A DNA stretch of 64,000 bases from Branchiostoma floridae (lineage: Eukaryota > Chordata > Leptocardii > Amphioxiformes > Branchiostomatidae): the NCBI RefSeq assembly GCF_000003815.2, contig NC_049989.1, positions 11,053,273 through 11,117,272 on the forward strand. The letters run 5' to 3'. A model generated the notes under the pieces. The model searched no databases. It was not told the DNA's origin and saw only the letters and a list, made by a program, of their open reading frames with translations. The translations under genes were made by a program, and so were the position numbers. Positions 25,044 through 38,700 of the stretch are shown in pieces. How positions within the stretch are numbered: position 1 is the stretch's first letter; each line of letters starts with the position of its first letter.

Positions 25044-25522
25044 CAGTCAAACCTGTCTATAGCGGCCACTCAAGGGACTGGTCAAAATTGGCCACTATAG
25101 AGAGGTGGCCGCTATAGAGAAAATGCTGATTTATTGACCACAAGGAAAAAAGTTACACATGGTTTTAGCAAGGAGCTTTTAACTCCTTGGTTTTAGTAAC
25201 AATTGTCTGTTGACCTTATATGACCTCGTTTGTTGGCGGTAGGGCAGTTTTGTTTTGAAAATAAAGAGGTTTTAAATCCGGCGTTGGGTGACGATATGGC
25301 TGCTGTATGGCAGAATGCGTGCCAGACCGTAGATCAGCCGTCCACCGTGGCCGTAAACGGCAGTGTTTCTGTGACTGCGGGACCGGAAATCATGTGGCCG
25401 CGTTGGGCAGGTGGCCGCTAAGCCTATTTCTTAATCATTGCGAATCCAAGGGACCGACAAAAAGTGGCCACTATGGCCAGGTGGCCGGTATGCAAAGGTG
25501 CCCGCTAATACAGGTTTGACTG
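25044..25522. mobile_element. CAGTCAAACCTG mariner-type element, long copy
   Basis: 479 bp between TA dinucleotides. Ends CAGTCAAACCTGTCTATAGC and ...CAGGTTTGACTG form TIRs. Longer than the twin 178-bp copies at 27 kb and possibly closer to the parent, but with no transposase. Fragments of the same family occur near 22,711 and 58,560. Confidence 0.75.
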
Positions 25523-26310
25523 TATCAGATTCTATGTACTTCTGTAATTACAACCAGATTAACCAAGTGAAACATATTGTTTTGAATTTAAGACACCTCA
25601 CTTCAATTTAAGACACATGTGTACACAAACATTTCTACTTCCTTGCATATCGCATTTATTCATGCTTTGAAACACTTACGAAAGAATATGCTGTGCATAA
25701 GGAAAAATACTCACGAATGTGTACAACAGGTCCGAAACAAACACTCAACTTTAGTTATCCTATGCCACCACACACTCAGGTTGCATTCATGTAGATGAAC
25801 AGGTCCTATACATAGGGGCCGCAATACAAATGCCAAGTACCAAATACAATACTACACCGTCACATACTTTCTTTTTTTTTTGCTGAAAAAAATGCCCCTC
25901 CTTTGTAAGAAGGCCGAGGGAGCACACTTTGAATATGAAGTTTGAAATGTTTCTTCTACATTTCCCTTTGAATTGCAAAGGCATCTAAGAATTGCATGTA
26001 GTCCCTTCACCTGTACTGTCTTGGAAATATTTCATTTAGTACTCTTGGTTTTATATGCAATAATCAATTCTCTTGGTTTTGTACTCAATATAAATTTGAG
26101 ACAACTTAAATCACCCATAACCTTGACATCTTCATCACAATAACACCAGTACTAAAGTTTATATAGGAAAGTACTATCTTCATCCTAATAAACACACACA
26201 TGTTGTAATGGAATTAGAATTGAATTCATCCAGTATTTTGTGATTCAAAATACCCCTTTAGTGTGCCAATATGCAGGTCACAAGGCTGATTCCCTGAGTG
26301 GTATTGGAAG

Positions 26311-26653
26311 CAGGGCTCTAGCCAGCATTCGTTTTTCCGTCAATTGACGGAAATTTGCTGCGTGTGACGGAAAAGTTCTAATCCGTCAACTTTGACGGAC
26401 AAAAATCTGATAAAAGCTCCTTGGTGGAAGCTACAGGCTGCTTGGGGACGCCGTCCACGGTCATAAAAGCCACACACTGTTTTGCTATTGTTATGATTGT
26501 TGACAATGTGTGTCGGTGCCCTTTCACATACGATAATCTCATTAAAACCCGTTTTTCAAGGTCTCAGTTCAGTCTCTCTAACTCCTGGAATAGTGTTTTC
26601 GCGACAATGGGAATTGGCTGACGGAAAAAAATGTCGAGCTGGCTATAGCCCTG
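26311..26653. mobile_element. Non-autonomous hAT element with perfect 8-bp target duplication
   Basis: 343 bp. CAGGGCTCTAGCCAGC at the left is inverted as GCTGGCTATAGCCCTG at the right. The flanks are identical 8-mers, ATTGGAAG, at 26,303-26,310 and 26,654-26,661. CAGGG ends plus an 8-bp duplication are diagnostic of the hAT superfamily. The interior has CCGTCAAxxTTGACGG palindromes and no transposase. Confidence 0.9.
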
Positions 26654-26738
26654 ATTGGAAGTGTGAGGTTATTAGTGTAAATACAGTATTTCCAGTAGAA
26701 TGCTGACTCCACTACTATTCAATGTAAATGGTAAGGCG

Positions 26739-29700
26739 CTAGACTTTCAGCCCTTTGCTGATGAGGAAAGCCTCTTGCTTTGGCTCTCGACCCAGGAAGT
26801 TCCTCAGCATGTCTGCAGCATCCTACACAACAAAGCAAGAAAAAAAATCCCTATCACCACAAAATTCCTAAAGCTGGAACTATATGTACTATCAGTACTG
26901 CAGGAAAAAGAGAGAGATGGAGGATAATAATGACAAGTACAAACTGTACATGATATGTTAAATATACAGTCAAACCTGTCTATAGCGGCCACTCAAGGGA
27001 CCGGGCAAATTTGGCCACTATAGACAGGTGGCCTCTGTATAGAGGTGGTAACTTGTAGATTAAATACCCAAGGGACCGACAAAAAGTGGCCACTATGGAC
27101 AGGTGGCCCCTCTGTAGAGGTGGCCCCTAATACAGGTTTGACTGTATACACATACAGTCAAACCTGTCTATAGCGGCCACTCAAGGGACCGGGCAAATTT
27201 GGCCACTATAGACAGGTGGCCTCTGTATAGAGGTGGTAACTTGTAGATTAAATACCCAAGGGACCGACAAAAAGTGGCCACTATGGACAGGTGGCCCCTC
27301 TGTAGAGGTGGCCCCTAATACAGGTTTGACTGTACACATAAACAGTGTCAGCCTGGAAAAAAATGTATGTTTGATACACATTATCAAATGACTTAGGATG
27401 TTTTACATACAGAGCAAAAACAAGGACTGTACGTCACATGCCAAATAATGGTTACTCACAAGGACACATAAAATTATAGTGATCACAACACAATTGGGAT
27501 AAGTTATCTCTACAATGCCTCATGCATGGCAGTTTTTCCTTAATAGATATAGTAACCGTCTCTATGAGTCTGACTTTTACTATTCATGCTGGCATACAGT
27601 CCATCCCCCAGTTAAATCCCCAACATAGATCCTCTGGTTAGTCATGTCAAAGCCCCTGTCACATATTCAGGACCTTCCCATGACTTTGCTGCTGACCACT
27701 CCACAACCATGGTTGGCTGTGTGGGACTGCTAATTAAGTAAACTGAGTAAAGTAAAGAAGACTGGACCCAGGGTACAAGTGTGAGACTTACAATGGATCC
27801 GCCAGGCTTGAGGATCTTGTCCCTGTAGTCCTTCCCTACGGCAGGGTTCATGATGCCTTCCTTCCTAAAGCGACTGTAGAACATGTCCATACAGTACACC
27901 TCACTCCACTGGGGACACAACAACACGGGGTTAGGTTTATGAAGGTTAGACATCCAATATTATTCAAATACAATTCAATCTCTACAACTGGATAAAGAAT
28001 GGATTTACACACATAATGTACTTCTGGACATTTTGAGTGACATCCATCACTCTTCTTCTGCGTCACTAGGTTATAGCATTACTGGGTAAGATTTCTGTAT
28101 CTAACCTGATTGATTGATCATTAACTAAGTATGCAAAAACGTTTTTGAGAAACATCACACGTGTCTACTTCCTGTCACTCCTGTAAACATGACTAGCATA
28201 TGAAAAATAGTTACTACAAAGCAGAAACAACAAAAAACACCTCTCTGTGAATGAGTAGCCTCTTCTGTTGACCCCATGACCTGGACTGTCATATCTGATA
28301 AATAACTACTTCTACCACCTTTGGACCCTACTTCCTGCCATTCGTGCTGCCTGACCATTGTGGTGACACCATTTTCCAACTCGCTTCCTGCCACTCTACA
28401 GTCAGTGTATTTCAAGAGCTACGGACACATACTAACATGACAAACAAACAGACTAACCGAAAACAAAAAATCCATACACAGAGTCAAAGCTACATTTTTG
28501 TACAATGTCAATATAGTGGCCTCACCAGGTAGCCGTAGTACTGTGCATCATAGCCACCGGCGAGATGTCCAAACGTGGCGGGCATGTTGGTCCCTGGCGT
28601 TGGTGTCACTCCCAAGATTTTAGTAGACAGCTCACTGAAGATGGCAGCAGTGTCAGCCTGGAAAAAAAATGTATGTTTGATAAAAAAAAAAGATGACAAG
28701 GGACAGGGAGAAAAACTAAATTCTACTGACATCTACTCCCTGAAACTACATGTTAGTGTATCAATGTACTGAATTTCCAAACAAATGAAATATGAAAGAT
28801 TCCCCTCAGACACTGTTTTTACATTTAATTCAGCAGATTTCAACAAAGTTTTCAAAATCTAAGAACGAATTAGATTTTGCATCCCAACAAGTTAAAATAT
28901 TCCTTATGAGTAAAGGCTAGCATTCAGTTCATCCGTCCTTCAAATTCCGTCCATTGTCCATCCATCCATACTTTCTTACCCTTTCCCTTGTTTCAATTTT
29001 CTTATCGAATGTTCCTAAAAGTACATTGCATCTGCTGCAGGTTGAACACGCCTGTGTTGTTGTTCCTATCCTCAACTTAGGGCACAACCTGCCTTATGTG
29101 CTATTTGTCCGTACGTTTTTTTGGGAGGCCAAGTCCGCCACGTATTTCTGAAAACATGGGAAACGACTGCCAGTGGCAAAAGCAGGGAGGGAGTATGTCA
29201 ACATGGCAACACAAAGTTTAGCCAGCACGTAAAGTTCTACGGCGTGTCTGAATGCTCCAAAATCCGTCGGATTCCCTACGAGTTCGTACGGAGATTGCAC
29301 ACGTTTTGGCACGTAGACAGCATGTATTTGCACGTACAGCAGGTTGTGCCCTTAGCTTAAGTTAACTAAGTCCTCCTGCCTTCTCCCTTGTATGGATGTT
29401 CTGGTCGAATGTTCCCAGCAGTATCTGCCGCAGGTTGAACACACCTTTGTTGTTGTTCCTATCCTAAACAACATAGTACATAGCTTCTCCTACCTTCTCC
29501 CTTGTATGGATGTTCTGGTCGAATGTTCCCAGCAGTATCTGCCTCAGGTTGAACACACCTATGTTGTTGTTCCTATCCTAAACTACATAGTACATAGCTT
29601 CTCCTACCTTCTCCCTTGTATGGATGTTCTGGTCGAATGTTCCCAGCAGTATCTGCCTCAGGTTGAACACACCTATGTTGTTGTTCCTATCCTAAACTAC

Positions 29701-32700
29701 ATAGTACATAGCTTCTCCTACCTTCTCCCTTGTATGGATGTTCTGATCGAATGTTCCCAGCAGTATCTGCCTCAGGTTGAACACGCCTGCGTTGGCGTTC
29801 CTGGCCTTGACCAGCGTCTCGATCATGTGGTCGGGCAGGTCCGACCCGTCCTTGTAGTGTTTGGACATGCGGCGGAGAGGCTCCTTCTCCCAGCACCAGT
29901 TCTCCAGCATCTGGGATGGAGCCTCCACAAAGTCACGCTCCACGTTTGTGCCACTGGGGAAAGACAGTAGACCACAGGCTTTTAGCTAGGATTTTATAAT
30001 ATTAATAGGGAGTCCAAACTTATTGGTGAGTTGCGGTAATTGACTTATGATTGTAGGGGGGTCCGGGGGCATCCCCCTTCCATGGTGCAGGGTTTTTGAT
30101 GATTTTAAGTTAAGACAGTGCATTCTAAGGTATCCCAAGAGGCAAAAATACTGTTACTGATGTCACAGTTGAAGACTGTGACCACAGATGACCTGGTAGC
30201 ATCTCTGGTCAATCAGAATTTCATGCTTGTCAGAGGATTTTCTCCCCAGTGTAGGGCGTCCAGGGGCATCAAATTTCTTGTTATTCTAAGAAAAGTGCAT
30301 CCAGATGACGCGTTGACGCATGCCTGGCTAAAAGCCTGGTAGACCGTTATCAGATATAGATAAACTGTTAACCATAAAACCTTTTAGTTTTTTTTATACT
30401 TTTTGACTGTGACCACTATATTTTGATTTCATGAAAACGGAATATAATTTTCCAATGTATAATACTACTATAATTGTAGTACTAATACTATGAAATTTAA
30501 CATAAAACTAAAAAAAATCCTTTCTCCTTGAATATACTTCCTCAGCCAAGGAAATAGGCAAGATGAAAAGAATTATCTAAAAAAATAGTAAAGAAATAAA
30601 TGAAAAAAAAAGAAAAAAGGACCATGTAATGTGGTACAAAAATCTTGATAACTAAAGGCAGTAATAAAGGAAGCATCAAAAAAAGTCTGACCGTTTCTAA
30701 AATCATTTCCAGTTGCTGGAGTAACTGCTATTTGGTGCATGAAATTAAATGAAGTAAAAAAAAAAAAAAAGAACGACAACTAGAAAGGCCGACATTTGCT
30801 TGGGTGCAAATACAGCATATTTCAGCCATACCCATTCCCACGCAACATTGGACTGTTCCAAGTCACCCCTGCGCAAAAGTGCAGGAGCGCCTATGCATAA
30901 CTGATTGGCTTTTAGAATTGCGGCAGCTCCTATATTTCCGAGAGTGAAAAAAAAAAAACGCATCTTCCATTCAGAAGATTTTCATCATGAAATTACACGA
31001 CGCTATTCAACAATATCCACTTCGATAACTAAGTACCGTCATAATCTCCTTGTGATGTGGGTACATTTATTATTGCATTGAACTTTTTTTAAATCAAGTA
31101 GGGCATACGTTTTAATAATTGTCAAGCAGGTGCAGGTGTTGTGTAGTAGGAGTGTGTTGTTGTTGTTGTTTTTTTCAAGCTAAAAACTTCAATCTTCTTC
31201 TTATTTTGTATGAGCCATTACATAAACGGAGACGTCTCGAATTTTTACAAGAATTTTACCACCCTGTCGCTTCATTTCTTTTCTGAAAAATCCCAGGACC
31301 AACAAGTTAACTTGATTTGGCTTTATCTATATATTTCATTTTCCTTCGAATTCTTTGTTAAGTATATGCCCTGCATACCACTGTTAAATTGTTTTACTTT
31401 GTATGCAATCAGCCATCGGACGTAATCTTGTCTGAGTGTTGTAATTTCCTGCTCGTAGCGTGCGAGACCTGGAGGATAGGAGTTTCTACCTTGTTCGGGG
31501 GTTTCTTTTCGGAGGTCGGTGGTGATACTCTGGTACTATAAAGAGTGTTTTATTGGGCTCGAACTCTGGCAGTTTAAAGTTACTTACAATTTGAATGTAC
31601 AAAGTTTACGTCAAAAAAGAACAACAACAACACTAACGTTAGAAGTACCTACATTTGTTTGGGGAAAAATACATGCATTCTCGCCACTGTCAAACTTACG
31701 TATCAAAACTAAACGCAAACTGTCCAATTTTCCCGCATTTTCTGCCAAGTAACATTTTCTCGATTGTCTCAACTAACCCCCAAAGTCAAATCTGCCAAAA
31801 ATGATTGATAGTGCCATGCGGAATGTTGGTAAATTCATAGACACAGACATGTATTCTGACGTTCAATGCACGCGTACCGTCCGCTACCGCTCAAATGACC
31901 CTGTCTGAACTCCAAATCCTCGCAAACTACAATTTCAAACCGGGCACAGGGTAACATATGGCCACTGTAAGGCTGTAATATGCATCTGTTTGTGTATAAA
32001 CGGGAATGCAAGGCCCCGCTTATGAATATTAACTAGCATTCGCCTTTCTCGTCGCTGATTGGCTGACGTCCATAAAGTAATTAACTCTCGCTCTCCCCAG
32101 ACCGCTGGCACCTGGCACCTGTGGGCTCTGGGGTCACGGGAGTTCACGGGAGAAGGCCGAAAGAAAACCAATTTCCCCTCAGAAAAGTGCAGAAATTAAT
32201 AATTTGAAATTGGTTCATGCCAAAAATTTTACTTGGATCATTTTACCAACTATCTAATGCCTATCTACACCAAATTTAAGGTCATTCCATTGTAATTCAA
32301 TGGTACAGGGGGTCAAAATATACCGTTGTGGTCAAAACGTGACCTTTAAACTTCAATAAAATCATTTTAGAGGCAGATATGAAAAAAATGAGAAAAAAGC
32401 ACCTCGGTATTGACCCACTCTACTCTTGTGCCAAATTTCAGGTCATTCGGTCCCGGAACGACGGAGATGATTCGATTTGAAGATTTGACAGGAGAAAGAA
32501 AGAAAGAAACATTACGAATACTAGAGTTCGGCGACCTCATACCTCCATGAAAATTTAGAGCTTTCGTAACTTTCATGCAATTGACTAACACATTAACATA
32601 ATTCATGCATGGTGTTGTTCATCATTGACTAACGTACACATGTCACAGTTATAAAATTCCCATTATTAATCATAAAGCGGTTTTGCAATTTTTACACAAA

Positions 32701-35700
32701 TTATGCAAATAAGTTCCTCATTACCATATTTGGTATCTGCTTATATTCCACCTATCGTAATTAACATGTGTTATATGTATTGAGGTCCAGTTATTGAAAA
32801 CAATGGAACTATAGAATTTCCTCATTAATTATGCAAATTAAGTCCTCATTTGCATAACATGTATATCATTATGAACATCTTTGGTTAAGCTACCCGCATG
32901 CCTGAAATGCAGGCAATCCATCGTTTCTTTCTGCAGTTATCCTCTTTGGAGTGTCTTGACAAAAACACCCATGCAGTTCCACAATTAAATGTTAGGGAGC
33001 TGAAACTTGCCCCACTTTTTTATGACACCAAAAGCTATCTACCACCAAAATATCAAGACCATAGCATGTCTGGAACAAGAGATACATTGAAAAAAATGCT
33101 ATGATAGAATATTCTCATTAATTATGCAAATGTACTCCTGTTTTGCATAATTAGTATCTTATCTTGTAAAACATTGTCTAAGGTACCTACATACCAAAAA
33201 TGATGAAAATCCGTTGTTCCCTTCTTGAGTTATCGTCTTCAGAAGTTTTTGACAAAAATGCCCCTGCTTTCCCAAAACTAGACGCTAGGGGGCCCAAACT
33301 TATGTCACTTATTTCTGAGCACAAGAGCTATCTAAAACTTCAAAATCGTGACCATAGCTTGCTCAGAACACGAGATAGCAAACCCAGAAGTTGCGCTGCA
33401 GTACCAAGGGAAGCCGCTAGGGGGACCAAAATCTAATCATTTCCAGCTTTCATCACACCCTACCAACACACCAAGTATGAAACCAATCCACCAAGCCGTT
33501 CTTGAGTTAATTTGTTTACACACAGACAGACAGACAGACAGACACACAGACACACAGACAAACACAGGGTAAAATATAACCTCCATGACATTTCATGGAG
33601 GTAACAATATATTTCACCATACCATATATGGTATGGCTGAAATATAAAAACTGACATAATATGTCCTTGGTGCTGAATGACATTCACACATTCACACATT
33701 CACAGTACAACAGACTCACTTTTAATAATTGGTACTAACATATTTTGTACTTCCTGTCCTTGGCACTAATGACACAGTAACTGCAGTTCCAGTTACAAAA
33801 TGAAAATATTTGATTGCATTGCTACTGACTTAGGGACTTGTCACATTCATTGTGCGATTACAAACTAAGGGAATTCTAGTTATAGTTGTGCATGTGTTGC
33901 ACAACATTCAGCTATCGTGTTACAGAAAAGGCTGTCTTAGCTCCTTGGTTCTGTCACTGCCAGCTTGAAAATCCCACGAAATCACAATATCACAACAAAC
34001 TTAGTGTCATTCGTCCATCAAACTACAGCATATTTGGACAGTTGTAAACAAAGCAATGACTAACCTGAAATGTGCCAAGTCAGTTTGAGCACAGATCTGA
34101 TGCATCACATGACCAAACTCATGGAAAAAGGTCTCCACCTGCAAAATAATACAATTATGCAAAAAAGCTTAGTACGTTGTAGGCCAAGGAAGAAAATTTA
34201 ATGTTCTGTTTCTACAGTTATACAACTGATTCTATCAATAAAGTGCTGACCTCATCAGCCTTTCTTTTTGACTGAGAAAACTGGCAAAGGACATTTAAGG
34301 GCCATAAGGCTAATAGATAAGCCTCTTCTAATGAAAACGTCCAACTTTTCAACTTTGAAAAATTCTAGAAAATTCAATGTTGTCCAATTTCAACACAATA
34401 AAAGGCATTGTAATCGGAAGAATCTGATATGTAATTTGAAAGCGGTTTCAGCAACTTAAACCTCAACCAAAAGTTTGGTGTGACATGCCTAATAATTGTG
34501 AGAAACGGTCTATATCTGAACCACACAGCAGGTATATATCAAATGTTCCCCACCTCTTCATGCAGTAATAGTGATGGTCGGTCAGCTGTGGGCTTGGTGA
34601 AGTTGGCAACCATCGCTGCAATGGATTTCTGTGGGAAAAATACACCTTCAAAATGACACTACTGAAGTAGCTATGACCTAGTATCTATACAATGACACTC
34701 AAGACTACCACACTGGCATTACTTCTACAGCTACACTTAAAGCTACATTCACTAGAGTTAAACTACAACTATACTGATCTATGAGGGCATTACATTTTTC
34801 CCCGTTTTTTGTATTCTTTGTGATATTGACCATCACCGGAGAACAAAAATTCTTGCACATGTGTTTTCCTTTCATAATCAAGCAAAAATCATAATTACTA
34901 ATTATCACAAGATGAGCCATGTACGTACCTGTCTGCTTCCATCTGGCAGCAAACAACCAGGCTACAAAGTCATTCAAAACAAACAGGATTTAGAAAAAAC
35001 AGTTACTGTAACAATCATTATATTCAATAATCTACAGATTGACAATAAATAGAAAGTCAAAATGATTGAACACAAGACAGTTCTGGTGTCTTTCAATTTT
35101 CTTCATTATAAAAGTGTAAATTAAAGTTTTGGCCTCTTCTGCCACCAGTGAGCATGCACCATCTTTGCTAGCCAAGCCATTGCCAAGAAGAAGAATATTC
35201 AATGTCACATACTTTTTTGTCATGATAGAAAACAAAATTTGACTTTCATATCAAATGGTTACACAAAACTAGGCAATCTCTGTGAATAGATCTTGCTCTT
35301 TTTGTAAAAGTTAGGATATGTGTTAGAAGAACGAAACCTCTTACTTGCAGGCCAAAGCAGGCGGCATGCGAGAACTTGCCCTCTCGAGGGTACAGATCTA
35401 AGTAGAACTGTCCAAGCAACGCACCCGACTTTACGTCAACCACATCGTACTGGTTAGGACAAAACAACAACAGAAACGGATTACTAGGCAGAATTGTACG
35501 GCAAAAACATGCCGGCTACATCTAGATTTAGCATTGGCAAACATTACATGGTCCCTTATACGAGGTGTATGCCAGAATGTTTTTTTCTCTTTAAACATAT
35601 TTAGTGGCAGCAACATTATCATCCCTATTGCTACTGTATTGGTTGAGCCATATCATATAAAATTACAATGAAAAAATGGCTGTATCAAATTTTTAATAAC

Positions 35701-38700
35701 TAACAATTATCAGACTATTTTTTTAATTTTCTTCTGTAAAAACTGTCATTATTATAAGTTTTCATGTAATGTTTGCCAAGGTTTACGTGCAAGACACTAC
35801 AGCATGTCTTTTTAGAGCATGATTTGAGCATAACATGACTACCTGTAAACCCCACTCAGCTGCATGGAAATATTTGCCTGGTCTCGGGTACAGATCCAGG
35901 TAGAACTGTCCTACAAGTTCTCCTGTTGCTGAGTCCACTACATCATACTACATGTACATCACAGGAACACACAGTATATATACTGCAAATCTTCACATAC
36001 TCAGATGTTCACAGTTTTGTGGTGACCCATCCAACACAACTTTAAAACATAGCAAATATAACTTCAATATTACATCACTAAAACAATGCAAAATTTATCC
36101 TTCAAGGTGTCATTTTTCCTCAGTCCTAATTTCTAGCAACTGCAAACTAAAAACCACTGCATATTTGACTTTCAGGAAAACACCCCACTGTAAAAAAAGC
36201 TAGTATCAATTGTATGAAAAGAGTCAATTCATAGATAAAATCCTGTACTCAATGTTCAAACATTCCAATAATGCAAAAAAAAATAATGCACTCCTTTGTT
36301 TGTCAATCTAAATACTGTTAACAACAAAAAACATGAACCCAACAAGGTAAATCAAGATGATTTAATAAATTAACATTTTCACTATCTAGCCTTCTCTCTG
36401 CTACTCCTACAAAATCTATGTAGTACACATGTATACCAGTAATCCATGAGAATTTGGCACCAAAGGTTGAAGACTTACCAGGGTTACATCATCATTCCAC
36501 ACGGCAGGGTTCTCTATCTGTTCAAACTTCAGGCCTAACAGTTCCTGACAGGGGAGAGCGAGAAAAGTTATAACCAGCCCCACGGATACTCACTATGGTC
36601 TACGCAACAGAAGACCATATCGTGCAACAATGATCAGCAAGACTAAAAGACATGCGTTGTCCTTCATCCCACGTGCCTTAGATCTACTGTATGCAAGTGG
36701 CGACTAGTGTCCGAAAGTGTATCTTAGTCAATGTCTGTGTAAACTGTCGGAATATACCGTGTAGATTTATGCAGAGATTCAATAGCCTAGTTTTACTCAT
36801 GATGATTGTGTTAATTTATGTATGTGGAGATAACCCACAATTAGTGTAATGTAACTCGCAATTCAGCTACCAAGCTGCAATGTTTTACAAATAAAATCAT
36901 TCATCATTCATCATTCACTCAAATCCTCAAAACAACAATGCAGTGAATAGCATTTGTGGTCCAATGATGAGTGACCCGACATTTAGGTCTGATCTATAGA
37001 GGTTTAGAATTCATATTTCTATTTTTATTTTATTGCTAGAAATGTTTTTCCAACTCAAAATGCACACTTCTGGAAAGGGTTGTATGCTTAAGAATAGAAC
37101 ATAAAGTTGTGGTGCGCTGTTTGTTGTAATAAAAAAACAGCGTTAAGGGAAATAAACAATGACCCTGCTTACTATCCATGTATGCTGTACATATCATATA
37201 TTGTTTTTCCTGTCATGATCTGAATTGGTCTGGAATCTGTGAAAATCAGGTTGGTGTGGTTAACAAATTTCTTTACAGACAACCAAGAAATATTCGTTGC
37301 CTAACATTTAAACTGCAACCTTCCTCAGAGCACTATACTGATCACTGGTTCTACTTTGCACTGCAGCTAGGTGGCGCTGCAGTGGGAAAGATGCAGTCCC
37401 AAACATGACTAACTTACATGTAGGTTTGTATACCCCCTCATCACAGTTCAAGATTGCCTTTTTTTTCCATCTTTCTGTCACCCTTACATACCTGATATAT
37501 ATCCAGCAGGCCTTTAGTGACCACCTCCATAGGGAAGTACTCCTTGAGTTTCTGGTGGTCCACAGCATACTGCTTCTCTTCCACCATGTTCATGTAGTAG
37601 CGGAAGTCGGGACCTGTGATCTTGTTGTCAAACTCAAACTTGTACTTTTCACACTGAATGTGAAAGGAAAGGATATACCGTAAATGCATTTAAGTTCTCT
37701 GGGATTTAATTTCGCAGGAAAAAGGACTTTTTGCGGTGGTTTTAAGTTCACGATAGCACATTGCACTGTAGTCTCTTACTGCCATGGAAAACTGTATGTG
37801 GTGCTTTTACATTCGCGGTGAAGTGACCACCGCTACAACTGCGAACATTAAGCCACCGCGAAAGTTTCTGCATTTACATGTAAATGGTTAGTGATTAGGG
37901 TTATTGAGTAAGAATGTGAAATTTGTGGGTTAAAATCCCTTGTAGGCACCAGTGTTGTGCCTTTTGGGAAATAAAGGCACTTTACACCCTTTACCTCACT
38001 GAAGTCAGGTAAACTTAGTGCTGAGTTTTGGTTAAAGCCATCTCCGTGCTTGAGATGTAAAGTTGGAGGTCCCATGTTTGAGAAGAATCACAACTCAAAC
38101 ATGTTAAAGACACTTTAAACGTACATTTAGTTCACATAGGGTCCATCCTATAGTGTGGTTGGTTCAAATGATGATAGTCACCATTTATGCCAATCACTCT
38201 ACAAAAACTTTATCTGTTAAATCTGAATAGATATTATAGTAACTAAATACATAACATAGTTAATGTGCTGATTTCTTCACTGCTATAATGATTTTAAATC
38301 AGTCAACCTAGTCACATATTCAACAAGGACCCTATATTACTTGTAATACTGCTAAAACAGCAAAAATACCAACACTGAGAAAAGTATGGTAACACTGTAT
38401 ATGCTGGGATTTGCAGAAACACAGACACATTCACCCATACAGCTGCCAAAAAGGCTACAGAGTATCAGCTGCTGGGTTGGGATTCGAACCCGTGACCCCC
38501 TGATCCATCATCACACTAACCTCTTCCTTCTTGTACTTCAGGAAGATCTCCATCTCCTCCTTGCCCAGAGGTTTCATCTTCTCCCCGAGTTCGCTTAGGA
38601 AGGAGGCCACGGCCTTGTCCGTTTTGGACATGCGCATTTCCGTGATAAAGGCAGCATGGGTGGGGTAACCAAGCAGGGATGCTTTCTGTAACAATAACAT

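Larger units (their letters stand above)
23269..26738. other. VPS33A 3' UTR and convergent intergenic region
   Basis: Sits between the VPS33A stop and the stop of the minus-strand oligopeptidase gene; the two genes converge. An AATAAA at 24,672-24,677 is a plausible VPS33A polyadenylation signal. From 23.65 to 24.30 kb, many variants of TTCTAACAT, GTTCCAACA and TGTTCAAAC form a loose GTTYNAACATT-rich stretch. Transposon remnants lie at 25.04-25.52 and 26.31-26.65 kb. No coding exon was found. Confidence 0.55.
29954..34064. other. Oligopeptidase intron 13 (4.1 kb)
   Basis: No exon was recognised. It contains A-rich and T-rich tracts, a repeat block at 31.49-31.59 kb shared with 44.07-44.16 kb, and a degenerate repeat field at 32.2-33.6 kb ending in a GACA microsatellite. 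Confidence 0.6.

Noticed and set aside
29392-29970. 192-residue plus-strand open frame with internal repeats
   Set aside because: It is antisense to oligopeptidase exon 14 and its 114-bp tandem copies; a period divisible by three keeps a shadow frame open.
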